Source: Schizophyllum amplum (taxonomy: Eukaryota; Basidiomycota; Agaricomycetes; Agaricales; Schizophyllaceae). Taken from it: DNA of 64,000 nucleotides. Positions 12,057-22,875 of this stretch are shown piece by piece; within the stretch, counting starts at the first letter, position 1, and every line of letters starts with the position of its first letter. The notes under the pieces are model-generated. The model made no database searches. It worked only from the letters and a program-made list of their open reading frames with translations, and had not been told where the DNA came from. Location: NCBI GenBank assembly GCA_007026445.1, contig VDMD01000013.1, positions 124,001 to 188,000 on the forward strand, written 5' to 3'. Made by a program: the position numbers and the translations under genes.

Positions 12057-14606
12057 TCAACCAGTGACCACATCCTCGCTAACCTTGTCCGCCAGTACAC
12101 TGGTGTCCACAGGCGCGTCGGGAATTGGCTTGCCGTGTATGCGGTCGCGAGCGCGGTTTTCTAGGCGGTAGGATATCTATGTGATTCCATATGGGGCGGA
12201 GGAGGGATCGTCGTTGGGTGGACAAAGGATCAGGTCGGGCAGACGAGGGACGTAGTTAGGCGTAAAAGAAACGCAGTCAGACAGGAATGACACGGCAGTC
12301 AGTGAAGCGTTGCATGCGCGCTCTGAACAAAATGCGACTTACCGAGAGCACGGCGATGCATAGGACGGCGAGGAACTGCAGGGCGCAGGAAACTGCGAAG
12401 CCTTTGCTGATGGGTTTTGGTCAGATGGCGGATACACTGTAAAAAATGGGGGTTTGGAGAATCCATAGGGGAATAAATAAGATATAGGCAGATACGCACA
12501 CATAATCCGGACCCTGACTCGCAGGGAAGAGGTGGCTGCCCAGCACGCTGCCGCACTGGCCGATCGCCATAAACATTGGGATTCCTGTCGCCTTCTTTGT
12601 CTCCGAGCCGAGGTTGTGGGCGTCTGGAAAGGTTTTGTAAGTCAATCGAGTAGGAGTGGACGGAGGCTGAGCGTGCGCGGTTTCAGACGACGAAGCGAGG
12701 CAAGCGAATGAACAAGACAAAGCAGATAAACTCCATCAGCACTCACACCAAGCAATAATCGTGCCAATCGTCGTGTACGTCCCCGCGCATATACAGAACG
12801 CAGCGAAGTACTTCACGTGGTTGTTCTCCTTGACACTCAGCAACAGGGCATAACCGATCCCACCCACAGCGCTCGCGCCAGCCATGATGGGCCCGCGGGA
12901 CTGCAGGCGGTCGGAGATGGCGGCGAGGAGCGTGAGCACCGTGGCGGCGACGGCGTAGGGCGGGACGGTGAGGAGTTGGGTGGTGGCGCTGCCTGGAAGG
13001 GGCGGAGGATCAGGAGGTGGAGGGGGGGGGGATGGATGGGAGGGAGATATGGAGGAAGACGGATGAGGGAGGAGGTTGAAGAAAGGAGGTGAGTGAGAAG
13101 ACTGTGTTAGTGGCAAGCAACGAGCGCGATACCAACTACGCACTATATCCCCAAGACTTAATGAAGGTGGGCAGGAACGCGCTGATGGACGCGAGGGAGC
13201 AGTTCATGCAAAAGAAAATGACACCGCCAGCGTAATTCTAGTCGAATTTCATTATTAGTACCATCATCATAGGTAGGAACTCGGCAGGGAAGGACGTACC
13301 CTCCAGTCTTGTAGGGCCATGTATACGTGCGCTTTTCGGAAGGGATTCGAGTGTCAGCGAGCGAGGACGGGTAAACGCCAGCGGAAGAGAGAAAGGGAAA
13401 AAAATGGAGATTCCCGACAAGATACGCCGAGCGCCGAACTCACACTTATTGATCACCGCGCCCTCATCTGCTCTCGTACCACGGTTTATACGCTCTATGG
13501 CGATCGCGCGCTCGCGCTCGTTCAGGAAGGACGTCGATTCCGGTCGGTCTGGCAGCAGAAAGAACGTGACGACCCCGAGAAGGACTGTTGGTATGCCCTA
13601 CAGGTTGGGTGGAGTCAGCCTAGCGAGTCAAGCATGGCATGGAATCGGAGCAAGAGATGATGATTGGACTTGCCTCGACTATAAAGAGCAAACGCCAGGT
13701 CGAAAATGGAATAACGGCACGTTGAACACCGTATGCGATGAGGCCACCAAAGGCGCCTGCAACGGCGGCGAAACCGAACCAGAAGGCCATCTGGGGGTGC
13801 TGAGCTGCAGAACCTTTTCTGAACTCAAGGGAATAGTAGACGTACCCGCAGGCCCATCTCCGTCTTTGTATAAAAGAGGGCTGCGCATCATAAGGTGTCA
13901 GGAAAGATGCGGAATGCCTTTCGCGCCGAGAAGTCTTACTAAAATACAGCGGTATGGCGGGGCCGAAGCATGCCTCAAAAAAGCCCAGGAATACCCGTGC
14001 TGTGATGAGGCCGGCAGGGTTGTATGCAGTGGCCTGTTTCCAGGCAACGGTAAGAGACGCATTGCAAGCTTGTATATGAGGCGCCAACCATTAGGGTGGA
14101 CACCGTCCCCCATCCTATTGCAGAGGCGGCCATGAATAGTCGTGGTCGGATGAGTTTGGAGCAAAGATTACTAGGGAGCTGGAATATAATCTGGGGGAAA
14201 GTCCACATGAGCGAGATGGACGCAGGGAGGATGGGGCACAATACTCACGTAGGAGAAGAAGAAGGCAGAGTTGACCCAATCGAAAAGCTCGCCTGTAGGA
14301 TCTCCACGGAGTGCATCCTCCGGAAGCCCTTGCAGACGTGCATTACCGAGGTTGGACCTGTCGAGGTCTGCGGTCAAGTGAGGAGGAGTCTTCGCGAACT
14401 AGGAGGACCTTGACAGGTGACTCACAGGCCAACAGATATAACAGGCATGTCAGAGGAATAATCGTTCTATCCAGCTTTCGTACAAGCCGTCTCTCTTCAT
14501 GCGGTGAAGCCTTCGTCAGCTGAGAGATCTCACAGGCGGAGACTTTGAAGGCAGCTTTTTCAGGGCCCTTTTCAAGCTCAAGAGCGCTCTTGGGTTCGCC
14601 CGACAT
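12057..14606 (-). CDS. MFS transporter, allantoate permease (DAL5)-like anion:cation symporter
   Basis: A heavily split gene (about ten introns) for a 12-helix plasma-membrane transporter. The N-terminal segment has RRLVRKLDRTIIPLTCLLYL followed by DRSNLGNARLQGL, the classic TM1 signature of the DAL5/nicotinate-permease family. Later exons give a WRLLFIVEA string at the TM6 end and helices such as AATVLTLLAAISDRLQSRGP and YFAAFCICAGTYTTIGTIIAW. The C-terminus reads ENRARDRIHGKPIPDAPV, like the cytosolic tail of this family. Likely substrates are organic anions (allantoate, nicotinate, biotin precursors or related), not determinable here. The ATG at 14606 is chosen; the upstream frame lacks another ATG. 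The intron before the last exon (about 12165-12339) is longer than usual. It is divergent from ERG6, with 390 bp between starts. Confidence 0.85.
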
Positions 14607-14996
14607 GGTGGATTCGGAAAGGAACGAGTCACTTTCAGTTGAAGCTGCACTCAATCCAGCAATGCGCTAGTCGAGTCATATGATGGAACCACTTCCATTA
14701 CCATACACGCCGCGGCGGTGACAGCAACTGCAGCTCAGCAGGGCAAGCTGAACGTCCGCCGCCGCGGAGGCCGACCACGTAAAGTCTTCGCACGCCACGC
14801 CTGACCGCATGCAGGCGGATTTGATGGGAAAAAGTCGTGTGGGCCGATTCTGCACTTCAAAAACGTGAAGAGCGTGTTGGTTCCCTCCTCCTTCTTTTCT
14901 TCTCCTCCCCCTCTCTTTGTCTCGCGTGAGTTGTGTTCACCGTCTTCGAGGTCACCGCGACTGACAGAGATCCCCGCGACAGACACACACAAAACA
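14607..14996. promoter_or_regulatory. divergent promoter, MFS transporter / ERG6
   Basis: 390 bp between two divergent ATGs. A pyrimidine-rich run (about 14880-14925, mostly C/T) lies just upstream of the ERG6 start, typical of strongly expressed fungal genes. No clear TATA box was identified. Confidence 0.45.
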
Positions 14997-16198
14997 ATGG
15001 CACCTGCTCCCGAAGCCCAGAACGACGGTCGCGTTGGCTCGCGTATCGAGAACTACAGCAAGTTCTGGCAGAAGGACATGAGCAAGGAGGCCGACGTTGA
15101 CAACGACAACCGTCTGGACAGCTACCAGGATGTCGTGAACGGTGCGCCTCGCTCCACCATGTGTCGCGTAACGTGCCCCTGACCACAGACAGGCTACTAC
15201 GACGGCGCGACGCAGCTGTACGAGTACGGCTGGGGCCGCTCCTTCCACTTCTCGCGCTTCTACAAGGGCGAGAGCTTCGCTGCGTCGCTCGCCCGCCACG
15301 AGCACTACCTCGCTGCGCAGATGAACCTCCGCCCAAAGATGCGCGTTCTCGATGTCGGCTGTGGTGTCGGTGGTCCGGCCCGCGAGATCGCACGTTTCGC
15401 GGACGTCGAGATCATTGGCTTGAACAACAACGACTTCCAAGTGCGTCGTACCACCCGACACGCGATTTTCACATGCTAACAACTGTTTGCAGATCGCGCG
15501 CGCCCGCCAATACACGAAGGAGGCCGGTCTCCAGGACCAGGTCAAGTTCGTCAAGGGCGACTTCATGAAGCTCGCGGAGCAGTTCGGCGAGGGCTACTTC
15601 GACGCCGTCTACGCCGTCGAGGCCACCTGCCACGCACCGTCCTTCGAGGGCGTGTACGGCGAGATCTTCAAGGTGCTCAAGCCCGGAGGCGTCTTCGGCG
15701 TGTACGAGTGGGTCATGACGGACACCTGGGACCCGAGCGTGCCCTCGCACAAGGAGCTCGCGCACCAGGTCGAGCTCGGCAACGGCATCCCGGAGATGCG
15801 CCCGCTGTACAAGGCGCGTGACGCGGTCAAGGCCGTCGGCTTCGACCTCGAGCACGACGAGGACCTAGCGGCGCGCGACGACGACGTGCAGTGGTACTAT
15901 CCGCTGGAGGGCGACCTCAGCAAGGCGCAGACGCTCTGGGACTACTTCGTCTGCTGGCGCACCGGCCCGACGGGCAAGTTCGTCACCCACTACGGCCTCA
16001 AGGTCATCGAGTTGTTCGGCATGGTGCCCAAGGGCACTCACGATGTCGGCGAGCAGCTCAAGATCGCACAGGACGCCCTCGTCAAGGGTGGCCAGACCAG
16101 GGTATGCAGTCACTGACTTTCTGTACTGGCTTGACTGACTTTCCTCTTAGCTCTTCACCCCCATGTACCTCATGATCTGCCGGAAACCTTCCGCTTAG
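14997..16198 (+). CDS. ERG6: sterol 24-C-methyltransferase
   Basis: Transfers methyl from S-adenosylmethionine to C-24 of zymosterol or lanosterol-type sterols in ergosterol synthesis, at the ER or lipid droplets. Four exons (14997-15141, 15193-15440, 15493-16101, 16151-16198) encode 349 residues, the usual length. Motifs: [14 protein letters not shown] near the start, SAM motif [11 protein letters not shown] (about residues 101-110), the ATCHAP string, [12 protein letters not shown] and GNGIPEM, all typical of ERG6. The last exon encodes only [15 protein letters not shown]. All junctions keep phase. Codon use is strongly biased to C/G in the third position, which suggests high expression. 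The 516-bp inverted repeat begins 276 bp after the stop. Confidence 0.96.
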
Positions 16199-16473
16199 AT
16201 GTCGCCGGCGTGCGACGGGCCTCCCAAAGTTTGGGCTGCTGTATGACGCGCCTCCTCCTCGGGACACGTTTCTCTCCTTCGGTTCTTGCTTGCTCCCCCT
16301 ACTACTACTATACCCTCCCTGCCCAGGTGTTGTTAATGTGCGTAGACATGGCATTGGATTACTTACTCCTTACATATCAGCTTCGTCCGCGCGGCGAAAT
16401 GAATACACATTCCTTAAAAAGGTCAGAACATGTATGCGGGGGTCGGGTCGACGTCGGCGCGCAAGTGTTGTGC

Positions 16474-16989
16474 TTTATTGCCGTTTGCAGAAAAGTTTGC
16501 GCGACCGCTTTGACACGGTTCCCGCGCGTCTCGGGGCGAATTCGACTTGTGCAGGCCATAGCACCTGTAATTCTTAGCGTAAAAATATGAATTATATACC
16601 GTTCGAACGGTCTCAATGAGCTGTATTGCACTGTGGTATTTTCAGAGCAATCTGAGATTGAAGACGAGTAAGGCTTGGTAGGGGCCCTCTCGCGGCACTG
16701 TGCAGGGCATAGCAGCGGAAGCAGAGCACGCATGGTTACAGAACAACATGGTATATATAGCTGTAGGTGTACTGTATTGCGCCGTGTAGGCGGCGGAATT
16801 TTACGGCTCGCTTGTTCGACCGCGAGCGGCACCCTCATGCACGCCGCTTATAGCGAGACTGTGCACGCCATAGCACGAGCCCTAGAGCACGGATAGCCAC
16901 CGGATAAAGACGCTCATGTAGCCACTGATGTACTATATTGCGCCGTAGAGAGAATCAAGTGATTGGGCGCGCTCATTGTGCAGCGAGAC
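16474..16989. repeat. left arm of a 516-bp perfect inverted repeat
   Basis: Its reverse complement is found at 17068-17583 with no mismatch that I could find; the paired positions sum to 34057 throughout. Pairing stops at 16473 on the outside and 16990 on the inside. The arm contains three degenerate copies of a unit of about 150-160 bp, marked by TGTGCAGGCCATAGCA-like boxes at 16548, 16699 and 16860. A second box, TGTATTGCGCCG-like, occurs at about 16624, 16771 and 16932, with a truncated fourth at the outer end near 16474. Confidence 0.95.
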
Positions 16990-17067
16990 GCGCTCCCAGG
17001 TCGGGAGCAGTAACGGTCCGGAGGCACGTGACGCAATGCGTTCTCAATCGCGCGGATAAGAGCCTGA
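16990..17067. repeat. 78-bp spacer of the inverted repeat
   Basis: Unpaired centre between the arms. It is GC-rich and contains a short internal inverted motif (CTCCCaggtcGGGAG). If transcribed, it would form the loop of a hairpin with a 516-bp stem. Confidence 0.9.
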
Positions 17068-17583
17068 GTCTCGCTGCACAATGAGCGCGCCCAATCACTT
17101 GATTCTCTCTACGGCGCAATATAGTACATCAGTGGCTACATGAGCGTCTTTATCCGGTGGCTATCCGTGCTCTAGGGCTCGTGCTATGGCGTGCACAGTC
17201 TCGCTATAAGCGGCGTGCATGAGGGTGCCGCTCGCGGTCGAACAAGCGAGCCGTAAAATTCCGCCGCCTACACGGCGCAATACAGTACACCTACAGCTAT
17301 ATATACCATGTTGTTCTGTAACCATGCGTGCTCTGCTTCCGCTGCTATGCCCTGCACAGTGCCGCGAGAGGGCCCCTACCAAGCCTTACTCGTCTTCAAT
17401 CTCAGATTGCTCTGAAAATACCACAGTGCAATACAGCTCATTGAGACCGTTCGAACGGTATATAATTCATATTTTTACGCTAAGAATTACAGGTGCTATG
17501 GCCTGCACAAGTCGAATTCGCCCCGAGACGCGCGGGAACCGTGTCAAAGCGGTCGCGCAAACTTTTCTGCAAACGGCAATAAA
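17068..17583. repeat. right arm of the 516-bp perfect inverted repeat
   Basis: Reverse complement of 16474-16989. No target-site duplication is apparent: the bases outside the two arms differ. No transposase frame lies inside or beside it. Confidence 0.95.
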
Positions 17584-17860
17584 CACAGGCAAGGCAAAGA
17601 TCACTGTCGCAAGTTACAGAGCGAAAGCCTGCTGCGAAGACGTATCGCTGAGTGTCTCAGACCAAGGAGCCAATGACATTGACAGAACTCTTGAGCGGTA
17701 CTTATGCAAGGTATGCTTTTCCATCCATTCCATGCATTACTGAGAAGACTACTTTAGTGCAAGGCGACTTGACTATGCTACACTTCGACGTTCAGGAGAT
17801 ACAAATACAACGGGGGAGTCTTCCACCGCAACGATTTCACTCTTCAGGCAACAGACGCGC

Positions 17861-18637
17861 TCAGTACCTGCCCGTCCTGCCGCCGACGCCAGCCGCCGGA
17901 CCATTCGCAAGCGCCCGCTCACGGCGCACATTAGCCTCCTCCTCCATCCGGTCCGCTTCCCCCAGCTCCTTCATCGTGTGGCCCTCCCTAGAGGTAAGTT
18001 TGTCAGTTCCTTCTCTTCCACACATGTCAAAAGCAACACTCACTGCTCCTTCTGCAGCCCGCGCGCCTTCAGCGTGTTCGAGCTCACCAGCGTCCCGAGC
18101 GCCTGCTCCATCTTGCCCATCGTCTCGTGCCCCGCGCCGCTGCCGCGCGCGCCCATCCCTGCGCCCGTGCTGCGCGGAGGCGCACCCCCAGCGCCGACGC
18201 CGGTCCCGTAGGCGTGCCCGGTGCCTGTGGCGCCCGTGCTTGGTGGCGCGGCGCCGTGCTGGTAACCCGCACCGTGCGTCTCGTCGAGGCCGCGCCCGGC
18301 GTGTGTGCCCATGTCTCCGCGTTGGTCCGGAAGCTGGCGTGGTGTGTGAAGAGGAGGAAGAGAAAGACGGAGGAGTAGAACGTACGTTGTTGCCGTAGGG
18401 CTCGCCGGCGTATTCACGGCCCTGGGGCGCGGCGTTGTGGCCGGTCATGCCATGGTGGGCACCGGTGCCGTACCCGTCATGGGCGCCAAATTGGTCGCTC
18501 GCCGCACCGTACTGATCGTGTGCCCCATACTGTTCACCTGCAGCATGCTGGTTTCCCGCGCCGTGCTGACCATGCATGCCATGCGCAGTGGGTGCAGGCT
18601 CGGCCGTGGTGTGGTTCTTCGATGAAAACAAGGGCAT
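17861..18637 (-). CDS. Gly/His-rich protein with C-terminal charged helix (CsbD-like type)
   Basis: Three exons. The first two encode low-complexity sequence dominated by Gly, His, Ala, Tyr and Gln (for example HGMHGQHGAGNQHAAGEQYG). The end of exon 2 and exon 3 encode a helical segment: GKMEQALGTLVSSNTLKARG, KEQEGHTMKEL, then GEADRMEEEANVRRERA. That layout (a GKxExALG-type start, then KAxGLQKEQE) is found in small conserved basidiomycete proteins resembling CsbD-like stress proteins. The role is unknown, and a stress or desiccation role is only inference. There is no signal peptide or membrane segment. Introns end at CCAG (before LPDQRGDMG) and CTCTAG (before GHTMKEL) and both restore the frame. 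The start ATG at 18637 lies about 76 bp downstream of a TATA-like box. Confidence 0.72.
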   Translation of the reverse strand: MPLFSSKNHTTAEPAPTAHGMHGQHGAGNQHAAGEQYGAHDQYGAASDQFGAHDGYGTGAHHGMTGHNAAPQGREYAGEPYGNNVRSTPPSFSSSSSHTTPASGPTRRHGHTRRARPRRDARCGLPARRRATKHGRHRHRARLRDRRRRWGCASAQHGRRDGRARQRRGARDDGQDGAGARDAGELEHAEGARAAEGAVSVAFDMCGREGTDKLTSREGHTMKELGEADRMEEEANVRRERALANGPAAGVGGRTGRY

Positions 18638-19422
18638 TGTGATTGATGTGTGTTCAAGGGGACGGTTGTATGTGTTGGATACTATTGGCTGGGTAGTGGC
18701 TACGAGCTCCCTCTTATACTGCCCTGCTGTGGCCTGGGGAAGCACACGTACCTCTGACGTCAGAAGCGGGGCATGGAGCTGGGGAGCGAGAGAGGAGAGC
18801 GTGTCATGCATGGTAATGGTGACGACCTGTCACGGAGAGCGTGAATGTCAGGTGACATGTTCGAATGTCACTTCAAGTTCGAGTTCAACTCACAGTGGTC
18901 CAGCGAACAACACACTGACAGTGTGTTGAACACGTCGGTGGCCACATTCACACTCGTGGGGCGAGCTAAGTCTGTGCTTACCGTGAGCGCGTGTAAACAA
19001 AGGAATCCGGCCCTTGCCAGCGTTCACGCTGCTTGCTCTCTGATGCTCTCTCAGCCACTCTGCAGAGCTCGAGGAGTACAACATACAGTCAGGTTACCAA
19101 GATATTACAACATTTACAACGACAGTGCACTTTGAAGAAAGAGAGACCCCGTGTAGGGAGAAATGCCGAGAACGCGAAATCCGAGGACAGCTGGGAAGGG
19201 CGGGAAGGAGGGAGGAGGTACGAGGGACAATGTGGGGTGAAAGAGGATGGATGAGGGAGTCAGTTTTTGACGTAAATATCAGTGAAGATCTAACGTCAGG
19301 CAGGGGATCGCAGGGGATATAAGCGAAAGGATACAGCTGGATGGGTAAATGGTAACTTCTCTTCGACCGCGCACCACTTTTCTACGACCGTGCGCAACTT
19401 CCCTCCGAATTTGCGCTCATCG
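18638..19422. other. intergenic region
   Basis: Promoter of the Gly/His-rich gene plus the 3' flank of the membrane-protein gene. It contains a short perfect hairpin (18909-18927: AACACACT, 3-nt loop, AGTGTGTT). No gene-like frame. Confidence 0.45.
18713..18719 (-). promoter_or_regulatory. TATA-like box of the Gly/His-rich gene
   Basis: GTATAAG on the minus strand, about 76 bp upstream of the ATG at 18637, a usual distance for inducible fungal promoters. Confidence 0.45.
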
Positions 19423-21177
19423 CTAGTACGGCGGCCGCTTGAACTCGTCACTAATAACCTGGGCCTCGGCGTCGAACACGTTGCCGCCCTTCACAATCCG
19501 GCCCATGTGGTCGTAAGCCACAAACGAGTCACTGCCGTCGTCGTCCTTGTCCGGATGTGTCGTCGACGGTGTGTTAACATACGTGGTCGGGCTTTCCATG
19601 ACATCCATCTGCACATTGCAGCTCAATCAACGCATACTACACGGCGTAGGGGCCAAACTTACCTGCATGGCGCTCTCCGACTTCGACATACGAGTGTTCA
19701 CCTTGGGCCGCGACTGCAACTGGTTGGCCGAAGAGGTACGGAAGGCCAACGTGGATCCTTGCGTCGTCGAGCTGCGTCGACAGTATATCAACAACACGCT
19801 GACGTCTTGTAGTGACCTGGACTTACGCGAAGACTTCAGGGCCTTGGCTGTTGTACTTGTTCAAGCGACGGACGACGCGGCAAGCGACAATCTAGCACAA
19901 GGTTAGTATGAGAAAGGACGATACATAAGGATAAACACACTGTAGACGCGATGGCAGCTGGCACATTGGCGATAATCGACTGAATAAGATGAGCTTCAAC
20001 GACGTTGGTGAATAATATCGGGCGTACCATGACAGGGTTGAGGTCCAGCAACATGAATATGGTCGCGATGAGATTAGCAACAAAAGCGACGACGAAGTAG
20101 ATGAGCCCTAGATATGGTTAGCTAGATATCTTGCTTGATACAGATAGCAGGACGTACCGTCGTTGAAAATGAGCGAAATGAGGCGACTCCGCCCTCCAGC
20201 CGGGAAGATCAGCTTCCACGCCGTGAGGCACAACACGGTAAAGTCGAAGGTCATGGTGTAAATGAATGTGGCGGCCAAAATCTTGCTATCCGTCTGAGTG
20301 ATGACGCAGCCTGTCCCGGGCACGTACGTCGCCTTCAGCAGGATGCCATGAAGGAGGAGCGACCAATGAGCTGGACGCCATGGTTTGTGAGCCATATACA
20401 GCCCTAATTTTCCTGATATGACCCACCTAAGATCACACAAACGAGTGGGATGACGATGAACCACTTCTGACTCCATATGGCCATCCTGCGAACATACTTC
20501 AAGGACGAGGAGATGCAGCGGATGAGCATACAACCTACGTTCTGAGACTCAGATTGATAGACGCAAAACCTATTGCCGCATTGCCAAAGCACTAAAACGA
20601 ACGTCAGGGTCTTGCACCACGGCGAGACGCGAGATAGGCTCACTTGATTGAAAGTGTAAAGGCCCTGGCAATTGACCTCTCTGCCGGTGTATCAATTATC
20701 GGTAGCGCTCAAAGAACAGAGCTTGGCGTACGACGTCACGTTCAATGCAATGGCACTTTGTGAAGCTATCAGCTTAGGCGAGGTCGCGAATATTCGCCCA
20801 ACTCACATCCCAATTAACGCCATCAAGAGACAATAGCGATTGAGGAAGTAGAAAATCTGCGGATGGTTAATTCGTGGTCATCGGAACTAACTCGACGCAA
20901 CGCACAAGCGGCCACTTGAACGTGCGCTTTCCCCGAAGGTAGTCCCAATCGAACTTCAGGCTGGTCGCCCACTCCCAGCTGCACGGCCGAGTCAGCTAAA
21001 ACCGACGAGAAAACGGAGTATATGCGCACAGATACAATCCCAGCAACGCGTGCATGAACTTCGAGAACGCCTCTACATACGAGGGACTCCGGATCAGCTG
21101 TCATTAGAGGCGGTGTGATAGCGCCCGTGCGTACCGCCATCGTGGGCAATCTCCTCCGGGGACATCCAGTTGACCAT
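19423..21177 (-). CDS. multi-pass membrane protein, paralogue of the 26644-29184 gene
   Basis: A many-exon gene for a polytopic protein of about seven helices. Conserved strings occur in the same order as in the plus-strand paralogue: SPEEIAHDG, KFMHALLGLYL, FDWDYLRGKRTFKWP, MAIWSQKWFIV, GCVITQTDSKILAATFIYT, LIYFVVAFVANLIATIF and VACRVVRRLNK. The family is widespread in Agaricomycotina and carries a DUF6533-like N-terminal region; its function is unknown. The C-terminal tail is cytosolic and polar, rich in Ser, Asp and Val (DKDDDGSDSFVAYDHMG), ending DEFKRPPY. The start is set at the ATG at 21177 (MVNWMSPEE); MSPEE four codons in is an alternative. Exon borders between about 20500 and 21000 are approximate. 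Confidence 0.72.
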
Positions 21178-22875
21178 GACGGGCAGCGCTGAGGACGGCG
21201 AGCGGGCGTAGGTGTGAGATGGTGGTGGGCGGGAGAAAGCGTGAGGCGAGGACACGCGGAGCTGCCAAACAAGCCTTTTGAACCTTCTCGACATGCACAA
21301 GCGGTTTTCGACGTTGCCGGCATAGACGCTCTTCCGCCGCCGTTACAGCGCCCCGACTTCCTCGAACATTAAAAGGGGGGTCCGCGGATCTCTTTCGCGA
21401 GCTTCGTTGGGGTTACCGTTCATCTCTCGCGAACGCTGCCAGAGAATAGCATCGCGCTGCATCACGGAGAGCACAAAATGAACATAGGAAGTACCAAACA
21501 GACTCCAGATTTGACAAAACCCCAGAGATGGCGATTGTCGCCGGATAAAGCAAGTTTGACGGAGCGGAGCCAGACCGGCCGGGAGCAAATTTGTGCTTCC
21601 CACGCTCAATGTGATTTCCCCGTGGCCGTGGGAATACCCACGCTCGTAGCGTCCATGTTGGCGTTCGACTACGATGCACTCTAGGCGAACGCTGGGATGT
21701 ATCCGTGGCTCGTTCCCGACCAGTAAACCAAAGGGATCAAGCGTACCATTAGAGCAAATCAGGTTTACTGACAGCTTCACAAAGAACAGCAAAATACGCG
21801 CCACTACTGCTTCCCCTTCGTCTCCTCGGGCCCCCTTGATGCCGTTGCACGATCTGTCGACTGGGCGTTTGACACGTCCCCGCCCCGTGATCCATCTCGT
21901 TACCCTCTTCTAGTCGTCCTTCTCCGGAATTCTCATGACATACATCGGGGTCACTCGAAGCGCGGAATCACCACATCGCGCAGCATATGTCGACGCTTAT
22001 GCACGCGACGACGGCATCATTGAGCACTCGTATGGCACTCTGCAGGCGACATGAAGCTACCAGGTGGCTTTGCCGAGCACTGAATCGCAATTCATCCCTG
22101 CCGCGTTCCTTAGGGAAGGCCCGTTCATCTTGTAAAGCTCACGATCACATGCTACTTGCGGTCTCGTCAGACCGAGCCGGAGACCTCGACTGCATCACTG
22201 TAAACTTCAACATGTACTTCTTAAAGGAATACTATGACCTTTATGCTCGGATCTACGTTAAAGGCTGTGAAGATCAACCGCATCTTACTAGCCTGGCTAG
22301 CCTGCTGCCTCCGCATCAACTAGCTGGGGTGTTCCTCGTACCAGCACTACCTGGGGAGCCCCCCGTGCCAGTACAAGCTAGGAAGTCCCCTGGCGGTACT
22401 AGGTCTGATTCATCGTGCCAGTACGTGGTTAGTAACCCACCCACCGCTAGCGAGAGTTGACCGCAGACCATCTAACCCTTTTACCCTTCCCCGATACGCA
22501 CGCCGGCGTCGATGGCACATGCGCGATGAACGCAGTCCCGATGCGCGATGAACGCAATCCCGATGCGCAGCGAACGCAGCCACACATCAATACGCAAGCA
22601 CGCTCTCACACCGTACGGAGCCACGCAAGGGATAGTCTCTCGCAGTTTCTCGCGGCGCATAGGTTAGTGCGCTCTCATGTATAAGTCTACCGCGGAATCG
22701 ACATCGTATCATCATGCGGAAATCGCCGACGTATGTTCACCAAGGTCCTGCTTCATCGCTTCCTAACTATGTAACACTAACAGCGACGTCAGCGGCCCTT
22801 CCAGTTGATATAAATGAATAAAGAAATAAAAACTACAAGGAACGGCTACCTCCTCCAGTAGATGGAGATCTCCCA
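21178..22875. other. intergenic region with short tandem repeats
   Basis: About 1.7 kb upstream of the membrane-protein gene and downstream of the P450. A 153-codon open frame at 21343-21804 (-) shows no known domain and no splice logic, so I do not call it. A 22-bp tandem repeat lies at 22521-22585, and GTGCCAGTAC-like boxes recur at about 22340-22430. It could be degraded mobile DNA, but no transposase remnant is visible. Confidence 0.4.
22521..22585. repeat. 22-bp tandem repeat, about 2.9 copies
   Basis: Units GCGCGATGAACGCARTCCCG plus AT at 22521-22542 and 22543-22564, then a diverged third copy. Non-coding. Confidence 0.7.

Larger units (their letters stand above)
16199..17860. other. 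intergenic region holding a giant palindrome
   Basis: About 1.66 kb between ERG6 and the Gly/His-rich gene, which converge. Most of it (16474-17583) is the inverted repeat listed separately. The flanks 16199-16473 and 17584-17860 show no gene. The open frames inside the arms are mirror copies and have no recognisable protein content. Confidence 0.6.

Noticed and set aside
16377..17743. Mirror-image open frames (73 and about 153 codons) on both strands around 17 kb
   Set aside because: They are simply the two arms of the inverted repeat read on opposite strands. They have no domains, and both pairs stop matching at the arm border.
21343..21804. 153-codon open frame (-)
   Set aside because: No recognisable family, no splice context and no similarity to neighbours; probably chance in GC-rich DNA.
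22490..22680. Short GCGATGAACGC repeats as a CRISPR array
   Set aside because: Units are contiguous with no spacers, and the genome is eukaryotic.
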